Counted from the stretch's first letter, positions 1 to 9,305 are shown. The stretch is DNA of 64,000 nucleotides from Oscillospiraceae bacterium (GCA_015068125.1 SVLD01000005.1:1-64000), one strand, 5' to 3'. The notes: a model not told the origin generated them from the sequence alone. Made by a program: numbers and translations.

Positions 1-500
1 TGCTGGGGGTTAAGGATCTCGGGCGCGCTCCAATGGCATGGAGCATACGACCCGGTTTCCGTGGAGACCTGAAGCTTGTGCGACGAAGTTGAGAACTCCG
101 ATTGGCGGAAGCCTCTTCGCGTACGAATCAGGTAAGAACCTGCAAAGTGGTGCACAGAATCGTGTGCTATGTGCAGAGTAGCCTGCCTTGAGTGAACATG
201 CGGGGAAAAGAGTTTACGCGGATGGCAATTTGTGGCCACAATTGCTTCCGAACAATAGCTCTTGGAAACCATGCTTGCAAAAGAGGCTAAGATTTGGTTT
301 GTTCTGCCGTGGAAATCACCTAGGCTGTCGTAACTGGGCAGACAGGGGATTACAGTACGGACTAAGTGGCAATCGGGTACGCAAGTGGGTAACGCTTGCG
401 CGGATGGATCAAATGGAAACAGCCTGCACGGCAACGGCAGGTTCTGTCCGGGGAAATCCAACCCGACCTAAGCCGTAAGATTTATCCTGTCTGCCGCCGT
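1..500 (+). ncRNA. ole: OLE RNA, 3' portion (5' end outside window)
   Basis: About 500 bases before oapA have no credible gene but many short stems, for example 225-230 with 240-245, 380-385 with 395-400, and 423-427 with 437-441. OLE (ornate, large, extremophilic) RNA is a roughly 600-nt RNA of anaerobic and extremophilic Firmicutes. It lies inside the isoprenoid operon, directly before the gene for its membrane-protein partner OapA and then dxs. That gene order (OapA-like protein, dxs, tlyA, nadK, argR, recN) follows here, which is the main support. The 5' part lies before the window and the 3' boundary is estimated. The 96-codon frame at 188-478 lacks a ribosome site and I treat it as chance. 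I could not run a covariance-model search. Confidence 0.75.
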
Positions 501-531
501 CTTTTTCACAAAATTCAAAGGAGATATTCCT

Positions 532-1119
532 GTGTCTAAATCCGACTCAGCCACACCTGGCAAACAACGAAAGAAAACCGCAATTTGGGTCATTACGATC
601 TTTATCGTAACCATCATCGTTTCCGCCACGATCTCTTTGATTTCCGAGGAAGTCATGGCCGGAAGCGGTACACTGACCGCATTTCTCATTCTGTTTGGAA
701 TCGTTTTGCTGGGTATTCTCTTTGATATTATTGGTGTTGCCGTCACCTCGGCAGACGAAACGCCCCTCCATGCTATGGCAGCCCGTAAGGTTTCCGGTGC
801 CCGGGAAGCGATTCGTTTGCTTCGTAAAGCGGATAAGGTTAGTTCTATCTGCAATGATGTGGTAGGTGACATTTGCGGCGTCGTTTCCGGTTCTGCGGCG
901 GCCAGCATTGCGGTGCAGCTCCTGCAGACCTTTGAATTTTCCTGGGAGCGCATGGCTTCCCTGATAATGTCCGCCATGGTAGCAGGCGTTACCGTTGGCG
1001 GCAAGGCCATCGGCAAGACTTTTGCAGTGAATTCCTCCACTACCATTGTTCACTGCGTGGGAAAAGTGATCTTCTGGTTGGGTAGACTGCCGGCATTTTT
1101 CCGCAGAAAGAAAACGTAA
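532..1119 (+). CDS. oapA: OLE-associated membrane protein OapA
   Basis: This 195-residue protein starts at GTG 532 behind AAGGAG. It has two strong N-terminal membrane segments (about residues 18-40 and 47-70), a charged middle with a conserved-looking ADKV...CNDVVGD stretch (about 102-115), and two further hydrophobic segments near the C-terminus, ending in a basic tail. Known OapA proteins are small multi-pass membrane proteins that bind OLE RNA and place it at the membrane, where the complex affects tolerance to cold, alcohols and metal stress. The assignment rests on size, topology and its place between the structured RNA and dxs. Its TAA stop overlaps the first dxs ATG, which suggests translational coupling. 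Confidence 0.75.
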   Translation: MSKSDSATPGKQRKKTAIWVITIFIVTIIVSATISLISEEVMAGSGTLTAFLILFGIVLLGILFDIIGVAVTSADETPLHAMAARKVSGAREAIRLLRKADKVSSICNDVVGDICGVVSGSAAASIAVQLLQTFEFSWERMASLIMSAMVAGVTVGGKAIGKTFAVNSSTTIVHCVGKVIFWLGRLPAFFRRKKT

Positions 1120-3008
1120 TGTTAGGTTGTGTCGCAAGGGTGAGTTTACTTGAAAGAATCAACGGCCATGATGATTTGGCCGCCCTGACAGATGAGCAGC
1201 GGATCGCGCTATGTGACGAGATCCGCTCTTTTCTCGTGGAGCGTGTAGCCAAGACAGGCGGTCACCTGGCCTCCAATCTGGGCGTTGTGGAGCTTACGGT
1301 TGCTGTAGAAACTGTTTTTGATACAAATAACGACCGTCTGGTGTTTGATGTAGGTCATCAGTCTTATGTCCATAAGATGCTGACCGGCCGCCAGGCGGAT
1401 TTTGACCGTCTGCGCCAGTTTGGCGGTATCGCCGGATTCCCCAAGCCCAGTGAAAGCCGCAGCGATTCCTTTGTGGCAGGCCACGCCTCCAGTGCGGTGT
1501 CCATTGCCCTGGGTATGGCCAGAGCCAGAACCCTGCTGAAGGACGATTATCATGTTGTCGCACTCATGGGTGACGGCGCTGCCACCGGCGGCATGGTCTA
1601 TGAGGGCCTGAACGATGCCGCGGAAAGCGGCGAGCCCATGGTGGTCATCCTGAACGATAACGAAATGTCCATAGACAAAAATGTAGGCGGAATGGCCAAG
1701 CACCTTTCCCGCCTCCGCACCAAGGAAAGTTACCTGGATATGAAGGACCGTTACCGCAGTGTATTGACCAAGGTGCCCGGCGGCAGAGGTCTGTACCATT
1801 TCTCTCAGCGCGTGAAGGAACGCGTCAAGCAAAGCCTGCTTCGCACTACCATCTTTGAAAACATGGGCATGACATACCTGGGGCCCGTGGACGGACATGA
1901 CCTGAAAGAGCTGATCCGTATTTTCCGGGTAGCGAAAGATATGCGCAAGCCCGTGCTTGTCCATGTGTTGACCCAGAAGGGCAGAGGTTACGCCCCTGCA
2001 GAGCAGCAGCCCTCCATTTATCACGGCGTGGGCAGATTCGATCCCATTTCCGGTCAGATCCCCTGTAAAAACGCCGATACCTTCTCCGACGCTTTCGGCC
2101 AGACGATGATGGCTCTGGCAAAGGAGGATCCCCGGGTTTGCGCCATTACTGCGGCTATGCCCGGCGGTACGGGCTTGCTTAGCTTTAAGGAGGCCTTCCC
2201 GGATCGCCTTTTCGATGTGGGTATTGCGGAGGAACACGCGGTTTCCATGGCCGGCGGCCTTGCCAAGCAGGGCATGGTGCCGGTGGTGGCACTGTATTCC
2301 ACCTTCCTGCAGCGTGCCTTTGACCAGATCATCCAGGATGTTGCTCTGCTGGGACTTCATGTAGTCTTTGCTGTGGATCGAGCCGGCTTGGTTGGCGAAG
2401 ACGGAGAAACGCACCATGGCGTTTTTGATGTGGGCTTTCTGCGGCAGATCCCTGGGATGACAGTGCTGTGTCCCTCCTCTTGCCAGGAGCTTTCCGATAT
2501 GCTGTTGTGGGCGGTTCGGGAATGCAGAGGGCCTGTGGCCATTCGCTATCCCCGGGGCGGCAACAGATGCTATGCCGCTTCCGACTGGACAGATATGGCG
2601 CTGAACAGCGCCGTAAAATGCCACAAGCAGGGTGATCATGTAACGATCATTACCTATGGCACTATGCTGGATAATGCTCTTACCGCTGCGGAAAGTTTGG
2701 CAAAAGACGGCATATCTGCATCGGTGCTGCGCCTTATGAGTATCGCACCGTTGCCGGTAAATCAGCTTATACCCTATATCCGGACAAAGCATGTTTTGAT
2801 TCTGGAGGAAACTGCAGCCCAGTCTTCTGTCTGCCATGAGCTGTCCGGGAAAATTCTTGCCGAAAAACCGAATTGCCGTGTCCAAAGTCTGACTTTGGGA
2901 AACCAGTTTGTACCCCACGGCGCGCTGAAAGACCTATACAGCCATTATGAACTGGACGGCGAAGGCATCGCCGAGTTTGTCCGAAAGGAGCATTTCTATG
3001 AAAATTAA
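1119..3008 (+). CDS. dxs: 1-deoxy-D-xylulose-5-phosphate synthase
   Basis: DXS condenses pyruvate and glyceraldehyde 3-phosphate, with thiamine diphosphate, in the first step of the MEP isoprenoid pathway. The 629-residue protein has the expected order: a conserved VGHQ near residue 79, the thiamine/magnesium motif GDGAATGG near 150 with its partner N in NDNEMS near 177, the pyrimidine-domain catalytic Glu in AEEHAV near 370, and the C-terminal transketolase domain with RYPRG. ATG 1119 overlaps the oapA stop. GTG 1140 gives a start closer to family members (VSLLERIN) and is a real alternative. The 3' end overlaps tlyA by 11 bases, so the genes are co-transcribed. Confidence 0.95.
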   Translation: MLGCVARVSLLERINGHDDLAALTDEQRIALCDEIRSFLVERVAKTGGHLASNLGVVELTVAVETVFDTNNDRLVFDVGHQSYVHKMLTGRQADFDRLRQFGGIAGFPKPSESRSDSFVAGHASSAVSIALGMARARTLLKDDYHVVALMGDGAATGGMVYEGLNDAAESGEPMVVILNDNEMSIDKNVGGMAKHLSRLRTKESYLDMKDRYRSVLTKVPGGRGLYHFSQRVKERVKQSLLRTTIFENMGMTYLGPVDGHDLKELIRIFRVAKDMRKPVLVHVLTQKGRGYAPAEQQPSIYHGVGRFDPISGQIPCKNADTFSDAFGQTMMALAKEDPRVCAITAAMPGGTGLLSFKEAFPDRLFDVGIAEEHAVSMAGGLAKQGMVPVVALYSTFLQRAFDQIIQDVALLGLHVVFAVDRAGLVGEDGETHHGVFDVGFLRQIPGMTVLCPSSCQELSDMLLWAVRECRGPVAIRYPRGGNRCYAASDWTDMALNSAVKCHKQGDHVTIITYGTMLDNALTAAESLAKDGISASVLRLMSIAPLPVNQLIPYIRTKHVLILEETAAQSSVCHELSGKILAEKPNCRVQSLTLGNQFVPHGALKDLYSHYELDGEGIAEFVRKEHFYEN

Positions 3009-3801
3009 AAAGCGTCTGGATGTGCTCCTGACAGAGCGGCTTTTTGCGGAATCCCGCGCCAATGCTCAGGCAATTATCATGGCTGGCCAGGTCTATGTGG
3101 ACGGCCAGAAGGCGGATAAGCCCGGTATTTCTTATGAGGAAACTGTGGATATCGAAGTCCGTGGCGAGACCTGCCCCTATGTGAGCCGGGGCGGATTGAA
3201 GCTGGAAAAAGCCCTCCGGGATTTCGGTGTAAAGCCCCAGGGTTATGTCTGCAGTGACTCCGGTGCTTCCACCGGCGGCTTTACGGATTGCCTGCTGCAG
3301 CAGGGAGCATCCAAGGTGTTTGCCATTGATGTTGGCTACGGCCAGCTGGACTGGAAGATCCGCTCCGACCCCAGAGTGGTGGTCATGGAGCGCACCAATA
3401 TCCGCTATGTCACTCCTGAGCAGCTGGGTGAGCCTCTGGATCTCAGCGTGGTGGATGTGAGCTTTATCTCTCTGAAAATCGTTCTGCCGGCTATCAAGGC
3501 TCTGCTGAAGCCTACGGGTCAGGTACTGTGCCTGATTAAGCCTCAGTTTGAGGCCGGCCGGGAAAAGGTTGGCAAAAAGGGCGTAGTCAGAGATCCTGAC
3601 ACCCATAAAGAGGTTTTGGATATGTTCGTGAGCCTGGCAGGGGAGCTGGGTATGACGATTTTGGGACTGACTTTCTCCCCTGTAAAAGGCCCCGAGGGGA
3701 ATATCGAATTTTTGGGTCACTTGACTTTGGAAGAAACTACCGGCATTTGCCCGGATACGGCTGCGGTTGTGTCTGCAGCCCATGAAGCGTTAAAGGGGTG
3801 A
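2998..3801 (+). CDS. tlyA: TlyA-family rRNA 2'-O-methyltransferase
   Basis: This 267-residue protein has an N-terminal S4 RNA-binding domain (about residues 3-65) and an FtsJ/RrmJ-like Rossmann methyltransferase domain. The SAM-binding loop is DSGASTGGFTDCLL, followed by the acidic GYGQLDWKI region. TlyA enzymes 2'-O-methylate ribosomal RNA; some members were also called hemolysins. I chose ATG 2998 because AAAGGAG sits 7 bases upstream; an upstream in-frame ATG at 2947 has no ribosome site and lies inside dxs. The position between dxs and nadK is the usual one in Firmicutes (yqxC in Bacillus). Confidence 0.9.
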   Translation: MKIKKRLDVLLTERLFAESRANAQAIIMAGQVYVDGQKADKPGISYEETVDIEVRGETCPYVSRGGLKLEKALRDFGVKPQGYVCSDSGASTGGFTDCLLQQGASKVFAIDVGYGQLDWKIRSDPRVVVMERTNIRYVTPEQLGEPLDLSVVDVSFISLKIVLPAIKALLKPTGQVLCLIKPQFEAGREKVGKKGVVRDPDTHKEVLDMFVSLAGELGMTILGLTFSPVKGPEGNIEFLGHLTLEETTGICPDTAAVVSAAHEALKG

Positions 3802-3805
3802 TACT

Positions 3806-4672
3806 GTGAAAAAGGTTATCTTAACACCCAATCCCTACCGGGATAGAGATTTTGCCACTGTCCGTAAGGCGGCGAAGATCCTGGAGGAAGCCGGCATCGA
3901 AGCAAAGATCTGCCTGCCTTTCGAGGTGGATCGCACCTTCCAGCTTCCCAGAGATCTGCGCTTTTCCCGGCTGGATCGGGAAATGAACTCTGCGGATATG
4001 ATCATCTGCTTCGGCGGCGATGGCACCATCCTGCACATGGCTAAGACCGCCACCCGTTCCGGCATTCCCATTTTGGGTGTCAATATCGGCACTATGGGCT
4101 TTATGGCAGAGCTGGAAGCCACGGAGCTGGAAGACCTGAAGCGCCTGGCTGCCGGTCAATACAGCATCGACAGCCGCATGATGTTGGATGTCACTGTCCT
4201 TCGTGACCGGGATATCATTTTCCACGATATGTGCCTGAACGATGCGGTAATCACCAAGGGCGGTATCGCCCGGATTGTCCACCTGGCCGTCCAGTGCGAC
4301 GGCGTCCAGGCCATGGAGTGCGGCGGTGACGGGCTGATTGTTGCTACTCCCACCGGCTCTACGGCTTACAGTCTTTCCGCCGGTGGCCCCATCGTGGAAC
4401 CCGAGGCAAACAGTATTCTCATTACACCTATCTGCGCCCATGATGTGGTCAGCCGCTGCATCGTGGCATCGGATAAGCGTGTCATTAAGGTGGGGCTGTC
4501 CCGCAACGCCCGGCGCAATGCCTTCCTGTCTGTCGATGGCGGCAAGGCGCTGAAGCTGAACATGGGGGATGTGGTCACTATCAAAAAGTCCAACTGCCAG
4601 ACCCAGTTGGTGCGGCTGAAAGACCGCAGTTTTTACGATGTGGTCAATCTGAAGTTTAAGAGCAGCAGATGA
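3806..4672 (+). CDS. nadK: NAD kinase
   Basis: NAD kinase phosphorylates NAD to NADP using ATP or polyphosphate. The 288-residue protein carries GGDGT at residues 70-74, the GVNIGTMGF loop, and the NAD-binding PTGSTAYSLSAGGPI segment, all hallmarks of the family. It starts with GTG 3806, four bases after the tlyA stop and behind a GGGGTG ribosome site that overlaps the end of tlyA. It is part of the dxs-tlyA-nadK-argR-recN operon. Confidence 0.95.
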   Translation: MKKVILTPNPYRDRDFATVRKAAKILEEAGIEAKICLPFEVDRTFQLPRDLRFSRLDREMNSADMIICFGGDGTILHMAKTATRSGIPILGVNIGTMGFMAELEATELEDLKRLAAGQYSIDSRMMLDVTVLRDRDIIFHDMCLNDAVITKGGIARIVHLAVQCDGVQAMECGGDGLIVATPTGSTAYSLSAGGPIVEPEANSILITPICAHDVVSRCIVASDKRVIKVGLSRNARRNAFLSVDGGKALKLNMGDVVTIKKSNCQTQLVRLKDRSFYDVVNLKFKSSR

Positions 4673-4681
4673 GGTGAAGAT

Positions 4682-5134
4682 ATGAAAAGTCAAAGACAAG
4701 CCAAGATCATGGAGATCATTACAAACCGTAATGTGGAGACCCAGGAGCAGCTTCTGAAGGAACTGAAGGACGCTGGTTTCCGCAGCACCCAGGCTACCAT
4801 TTCCCGGGATATCAAAGAACTTCGCATCGTTAAGGAACTGACCAGCTTCGGTACATACCGTTATGCTGCCAGCTCCGATGAAATGAACGGCACCTTCTCC
4901 GGCCGTCTGAATACCATCTTCCGGGAGTGCATCACCAATTTTGACTATGCCCAGAACATGGTGGTCATCCATACCCTGCCTGGCCTTGCCTCCGCTGCCG
5001 CCTCTGCCATCGATTCCATGAATATGAGCGTGGTTGTGGGCACCCTGGCCGGCGACGATACTGTCTTCATCGTCATGCGAGATACCAACGCCGCCGCCGC
5101 TTTCTGCGGCGAGATTAAGCATCTATTAACTTAA
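4682..5134 (+). CDS. argR: Arginine repressor ArgR/AhrC
   Basis: This 150-residue protein has an N-terminal winged helix (about residues 1-70; TQATISRDIKEL is the recognition region) and a C-terminal oligomerisation and arginine-binding domain. The latter carries the Ala/Asp-rich GTLAGDDTVF stretch near residues 118-127, where DD is the arginine-contact pair of the family. ArgR represses arginine biosynthesis genes and activates catabolic ones as a hexamer. It lies ten bases after nadK in the same operon. Firmicutes commonly keep argR directly before recN, as here. Confidence 0.95.
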   Translation: MKSQRQAKIMEIITNRNVETQEQLLKELKDAGFRSTQATISRDIKELRIVKELTSFGTYRYAASSDEMNGTFSGRLNTIFRECITNFDYAQNMVVIHTLPGLASAAASAIDSMNMSVVVGTLAGDDTVFIVMRDTNAAAAFCGEIKHLLT

Positions 5135-5153
5135 ATGTCAGGAGGAGTGCCCA

Positions 5154-6803
5154 ATGCTGAGCCTTTTGCATATTGAGAATATTGCCGTCATTGAGTGCTC
5201 CGACATTTCTTTCGATCGGGGCTTCAATGTCCTTACCGGCGAAACCGGTGCAGGTAAGTCCATCGTTATCGATGCCATCAGCGCCATTCTGGGCGAGCGT
5301 GCTTACCGGGATATGATCCGTACCGGATCGGCGAAAGCCTCTGTCCGGGCGGTATTTACCGATGTTCCAGAGCACCCCTGGTTCCAGGAAAACGATGTTC
5401 CTTACGATTCTGAAACCATCATCCAGCGGGAAATCTACCTGGACGGCAAAAACGTCTGCCGGGTCAACGGAACCCTGGTCACCGTATCCATTTTGCGCAA
5501 GCTTGGCATTCAGCTGATCAACATCCACGGCCAGCACGACTCCGCCAGCTTGTTTGATGAGGCGAACCATCTGACCTTCCTGGATGATTTTGCTGAGAAC
5601 GACGCCATTCGGGCAGATTATGCCGAAAAATATGCCATCGTCGCCGATCTCAACAAGCAGATCAACAGCCTGACCATGGACGAAAGCGAAAAGCTGCGCC
5701 GCATGGAAACCCTGAAATACCAGATCGCGGAAATTGAAAAGGCGGAATTGGAAGCAGGGGAGGATGACATTCTGGAGGAGCGCCGTAAACTCCTCCAAAA
5801 CGCCGAAAAGCTTTCCGATGGCATCCATGCCGCCGTGGAATGTCTTTATGGCGGTGATGATACCGACGGCGCAGCCAGCCTGCTTTCCCAGGCAGAGCGT
5901 GAGCTTGCCCGTCTATCCCGATTTACGGATGCTTATTCCCAGCTTCACGAGCGCGTGACAGACCTGATGTACCACGTCCAGGATGCTGCAGAGGAGATCC
6001 GTGCCGCCCGGGACGATCTTTCCTATTCTGCTGATGAGCTGGAGCAAATCGAAGCCCGGCTGGACATCATCCATCGCCTTCGCAAAAAATACGGCGCCAC
6101 CTGCGAAGATATCCTTTCCTACCTGGAAAGCGCAAAGCAGGAGCTGGATGAGATCGAATTTGCCGATGATCACCTGGAGCGGCTCAAAATCAAACTCACC
6201 AAGGCAGAAAAAGATGCCTGGTCTGCAGCCCAAGCCCTTCGGGAAAGCCGAAAGACTGCCGCAGCTGTTCTTTCCGACCGCATCCTGACAGAACTGGCCC
6301 AGCTGGATATGCCCAAGGTGCAGTTCTCCTGCGAATTTACCGAGCTGCCATTGTCTTCCAACGGCGCTGACGCTGTGGCATTCTATCTGTCCGCCAATGC
6401 CGGCGAAGCCCTGAAACCCTTGAGTAAGGTCGCATCCGGCGGTGAGCTTGCCCGGATCATGCTGGCCATGAAAAACGTCCTTGCGCAGCAGGACCAAGTA
6501 CCTACGCTGATCTTCGATGAAGTGGATACCGGTGTGTCCGGTCGCGCTGCCCAAAAGGTTGCAGAGAAGCTACGGAGCGTGGCTGCCAATAAGCAAGTCC
6601 TTTGCGTCACCCATCTGCCCCAGATCGCAGCCATGGGCGATACCCATATGCTTATCGCCAAATCCGAACGTGACGGCCGTACTTATACGACGGTCACACC
6701 CCTTGACCGCGAGGGTCGCGCAAGGGAACTTGCCCGAATTATCGGCGGCGCAAACATCACGGAAATCACACTGAAAAGCGCTGAGGAAATGCTTTCCCGT
6801 TAA
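5154..6803 (+). CDS. recN: DNA repair protein RecN
   Basis: RecN is an SMC-like ATPase that gathers and tethers DNA ends early in double-strand break repair. The 549-residue protein has Walker A GETGAGKS at residues 29-36, a long coiled-coil middle (about 155-370), the ABC signature SGGELARIMLA, and Walker B LIFDEVDTGVSGR near 450, followed by the D-loop and the THLPQIA switch His. Length and motif order are normal. It is the last gene of the operon; a promoter and T-box leader for the next operon begin directly after its stop. Confidence 0.97.
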   Translation: MLSLLHIENIAVIECSDISFDRGFNVLTGETGAGKSIVIDAISAILGERAYRDMIRTGSAKASVRAVFTDVPEHPWFQENDVPYDSETIIQREIYLDGKNVCRVNGTLVTVSILRKLGIQLINIHGQHDSASLFDEANHLTFLDDFAENDAIRADYAEKYAIVADLNKQINSLTMDESEKLRRMETLKYQIAEIEKAELEAGEDDILEERRKLLQNAEKLSDGIHAAVECLYGGDDTDGAASLLSQAERELARLSRFTDAYSQLHERVTDLMYHVQDAAEEIRAARDDLSYSADELEQIEARLDIIHRLRKKYGATCEDILSYLESAKQELDEIEFADDHLERLKIKLTKAEKDAWSAAQALRESRKTAAAVLSDRILTELAQLDMPKVQFSCEFTELPLSSNGADAVAFYLSANAGEALKPLSKVASGGELARIMLAMKNVLAQQDQVPTLIFDEVDTGVSGRAAQKVAEKLRSVAANKQVLCVTHLPQIAAMGDTHMLIAKSERDGRTYTTVTPLDREGRARELARIIGGANITEITLKSAEEMLSR

Positions 6804-6807
6804 CCGC

Positions 6808-6836
6808 TTGACAAACCTGAAACTTTTTGCTAGGAT
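6808..6836 (+). promoter_or_regulatory. Sigma-A-type promoter of the tyrS T-box operon
   Basis: The -35 box TTGACA (6808-6813) and -10 box TAGGAT (6831-6836) are separated by 17 bases. They lie directly after recN and just before the T-box leader, so transcription should start near 6843. Confidence 0.8.
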
Positions 6837-6839
6837 AGC

Positions 6840-7097
6840 CATAACACAAAGATGGGAACAAGTAAGCGATCCCTTTTCCGCCAGAGAGCTGCCGGTTGGT
6901 GCAAGGCAGTGGGAAAAACCGCTGAAATACCTCCCGGAGTGGCCTTTCCGAAATCGCAGTAGGGAAGGACGGATTCCCCCGAAACAGGGAAAAGCGTTGT
7001 TAGACGCTGTGAGGCCAGTGCCGTGAGGCAATGGCGAACCAGAGGTGGTACCGCGTAATTTACGCCCTCTGTCCTTGTAGGACAGGGGGCGTTTCTT
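6840..7097 (+). promoter_or_regulatory. T-box riboswitch, tyrosine-specific
   Basis: This leader senses uncharged tRNA and allows read-through when charging is low. It contains the AG-bulge/distal-loop region (about 6880-6910), a specifier region reading GAAATACCTCC with the Tyr codon TAC at 6928-6930, and the canonical T-box AGAGGTGGTACCGCG at 7041-7055 that pairs with the tRNA acceptor end. An intrinsic terminator follows. The Tyr specifier agrees with tyrS two genes downstream. An M28 peptidase gene lies between leader and tyrS, so it shares the control. Confidence 0.92.
7063..7097 (+). terminator. T-box attenuator terminator
   Basis: A GC-rich stem (CGCCCTCTGTCC pairing with GGACAGGGGGCG around a short loop) is followed by a T-rich run. 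It overlaps the T-box, so the antiterminator and terminator are mutually exclusive. Confidence 0.9.
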
Positions 7098-7123
7098 TAT
7101 CGCTTAGAGAGAGGAGTGTGCCT

Positions 7124-8071
7124 ATGCTTAACAGTCCATTGGATATTTTGGATCAGTTTCCCATTCGAAAAAGCCGCAAACAAAAGTGTGCATTTGCCGC
7201 GGATGTCCAGCGCTATTGCACCGCACAGGGCTATCCCTGCAGTATAGAAAAGGGAACACTGGGCAGCCGCAATATCGTTATCGGCAACCCGGATCGGGCG
7301 CAATACCTGGTCACCGCCCACTATGATACCCCTGCCAGCATCGGCTTGCCCAATATCATCACGCCGAAGAATCTGTGGTTTTACTTGCTGTGGCAAATTT
7401 TCTTGGTTGGAATCCTGTTGGTCCTGGCCTTCGTTACCGGCGCTGGTATGACGTTGCTTACAGGAGATGCCAGCTTTGCTTTTATCACTAGCTATCTTGT
7501 ATATTTCCTTGTCCTGGTTCTTATGCTCTTCGGTCCTGCCAACCGGCATAACGCCAACGACAACACCTCCGGCGTAGTCACTGTACTGGAGATGGCTCGT
7601 ACAATGCCGGAAAACCTCCGCAGCAAAGTTTGCTTTGTTCTTTTTGATTTGGAGGAAGCCGGACTGATCGGATCTGCGTCCTTTTATAAAACCCATAAGA
7701 AGACCGCTCAAAATCAGCTTGTTTTGAACTTGGACTGTGTTGGGGATGGCGATGAGATCGTTCTGTTCCCAACCAAAAAGCTGAAAAAAGATTCCAAATC
7801 CATGTCTGCGCTGGACACCATCAGCGGTGTTTACGGCGGCAAATCCATTTCCTTGCACCATAAAGGTTTTTCCGTTTATCCATCCGATCAGCGGAATTTC
7901 CCCAAGGGTGTAGGTATAGCCGCATTTCGCCGGAATAAAGTGCTGGGACTGTATTGCAGCCGGATCCACACCTGGCGGGACCGGATTTTGGAGCAAACCA
8001 ATGTCAATCTTCTCAGAGCGGCACTGACCACTCTGATTTCAAATTATAACTTACATCAGGAGGAAACATGA
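7124..8071 (+). CDS. M28-family metallopeptidase with two membrane segments
   Basis: The 315-residue protein has an M28 di-zinc aminopeptidase-like core: AHYD near residue 64, the bridging Asp in NDNTSG near 148, DLEEAG with the catalytic/metal acidic residues near 180, LNLDCVGDGD, and a late His in RIHTWRD near 287. Two hydrophobic helices (about 83-106 and 117-137) interrupt the core, so the enzyme is probably membrane-bound. I chose ATG 7124 because GAGAGGAG precedes it; the longer frame from 7031 would run through the T-box terminator. It is co-transcribed with tyrS (ATGA-type overlap). The substrate is unknown; a role in recycling peptides for tyrosine is inference from shared T-box control. 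Confidence 0.8.
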   Translation: MLNSPLDILDQFPIRKSRKQKCAFAADVQRYCTAQGYPCSIEKGTLGSRNIVIGNPDRAQYLVTAHYDTPASIGLPNIITPKNLWFYLLWQIFLVGILLVLAFVTGAGMTLLTGDASFAFITSYLVYFLVLVLMLFGPANRHNANDNTSGVVTVLEMARTMPENLRSKVCFVLFDLEEAGLIGSASFYKTHKKTAQNQLVLNLDCVGDGDEIVLFPTKKLKKDSKSMSALDTISGVYGGKSISLHHKGFSVYPSDQRNFPKGVGIAAFRRNKVLGLYCSRIHTWRDRILEQTNVNLLRAALTTLISNYNLHQEET

Positions 8072-9294
8072 TGAAACTTTACGATGAACTGGTAGCCCGC
8101 GGACTGATCGCTCAGGTTACCAACGAAGCCGAGATCCGGGAAATGATCGACAACGGCAAGGCCACTTTCTACATTGGCTTTGACCCCACGGCAGACAGCC
8201 TCCATGTAGGCCACTTCATGGCCCTGTGCCTTATGAAGCGTCTGCAGATGGCCGGTAATAAGCCCATCGCCCTCATTGGCGGCGGCACTGCCATGATCGG
8301 CGACCCCTCCGGCAGAACAGATATGCGTTCCATGATGACCAAGGAGACCATCGACCACAACTGCGCCTGCTTCAAAAAGCAGATGGAGCGCTTTATCGAG
8401 TTTGGCGAGGGCAAAGCCCAGATGGTCAACAATGCAGACTGGCTGCTGGACCTGAACTATGTGGATGTGCTGCGGGATGTGGGCGCCTGCTTCTCTGTGA
8501 ACAATATGCTTCGTGCCGAGTGCTACAAGCAGCGTATGGAGAAGGGCCTGTCTTTCCTGGAATTCAACTACATGATCATGCAGTCCTACGACTTCTACCA
8601 CCTGTACCAGAACTACGGCTGCAATATGCAGTTCGGCGGCAACGACCAGTGGAGCAATATGCTGGGCGGCACCGAGCTGATCCGCAAAAAACTGGGTAAG
8701 GATGCCCATGCCATGACCATCACGCTGCTCCTGAACTCCGAGGGCAAGAAGATGGGTAAGACCGCCAGCGGCGCTGTGTGGCTGGATCCCAATAAGACCA
8801 CCCCCTTTGACTTCTACCAGTACTGGCGGAATGTGGAGGATGCGGATGTCCTCAAGTGCATCCGTATGCTGACCTTCCTGCCCATGGAGCAGATCGATGC
8901 CATGGCAGACTGGAAGGATGCCCAGCTGAATACCGCCAAGGAGATCCTGGCCTTCGAGCTGACCAAGCTGGTTCACGGTGAGGAAGAAGCTCAGAAAGCC
9001 CAGGCCTCTGCCAAGGCACTCTTTGCCGGCGGCGGTGACGACGCCAATATGCCCACCACGGAAATCTCCGCTGATCAGCTGGTTGACGGTAAGATCGGCA
9101 TCCTGAACCTGATGGTTGCCTGCGGCCTGGCACCCTCCAACAAGCAGGCTCGTCAGCTTGTTGAGCAGGGTGGCGTGTTTGTCAATGATGAGAAGGTTCC
9201 CGCCCCTCAGTTCACCGTATCTGCGGAAATGCTGTCCGAGGGCGTTAAGATCCGCAAGGGTAAGAAGGTATTCCACAAGGCTGTTCTTGCATAA
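8068..9294 (+). CDS. tyrS: Tyrosyl-tRNA synthetase
   Basis: This class I synthetase charges tRNA-Tyr. The 408-residue protein has the HIGH-type motif HVGH near residue 48, the tyrosine-pocket region around QSYDFYHLYQ, the KMSKS-type loop KMGKTASG near 229-236, and a C-terminal S4 RNA-binding domain starting near 345. ATG 8068 and ATG 8071 both follow AGGAGG, and the start overlaps the peptidase stop. Expression is expected to rise when tRNA-Tyr is uncharged, through the T-box at 6840-7097. Confidence 0.97.
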   Translation: MMKLYDELVARGLIAQVTNEAEIREMIDNGKATFYIGFDPTADSLHVGHFMALCLMKRLQMAGNKPIALIGGGTAMIGDPSGRTDMRSMMTKETIDHNCACFKKQMERFIEFGEGKAQMVNNADWLLDLNYVDVLRDVGACFSVNNMLRAECYKQRMEKGLSFLEFNYMIMQSYDFYHLYQNYGCNMQFGGNDQWSNMLGGTELIRKKLGKDAHAMTITLLLNSEGKKMGKTASGAVWLDPNKTTPFDFYQYWRNVEDADVLKCIRMLTFLPMEQIDAMADWKDAQLNTAKEILAFELTKLVHGEEEAQKAQASAKALFAGGGDDANMPTTEISADQLVDGKIGILNLMVACGLAPSNKQARQLVEQGGVFVNDEKVPAPQFTVSAEMLSEGVKIRKGKKVFHKAVLA

Positions 9295-9305
9295 GAGGAA
9301 ACACT

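Noticed and set aside
188-478. 96-codon ORF within the first 500 bases
   Set aside because: No ribosome site and the region is full of short stems; it fits the structured OLE RNA better than a protein.
1209-2918. 569-codon frame antisense to dxs
   Set aside because: Opposite-strand shadow of a well-supported gene, no ribosome site or family motif; the same reasoning removes the 709-codon frame antisense to valS (21983-24112).
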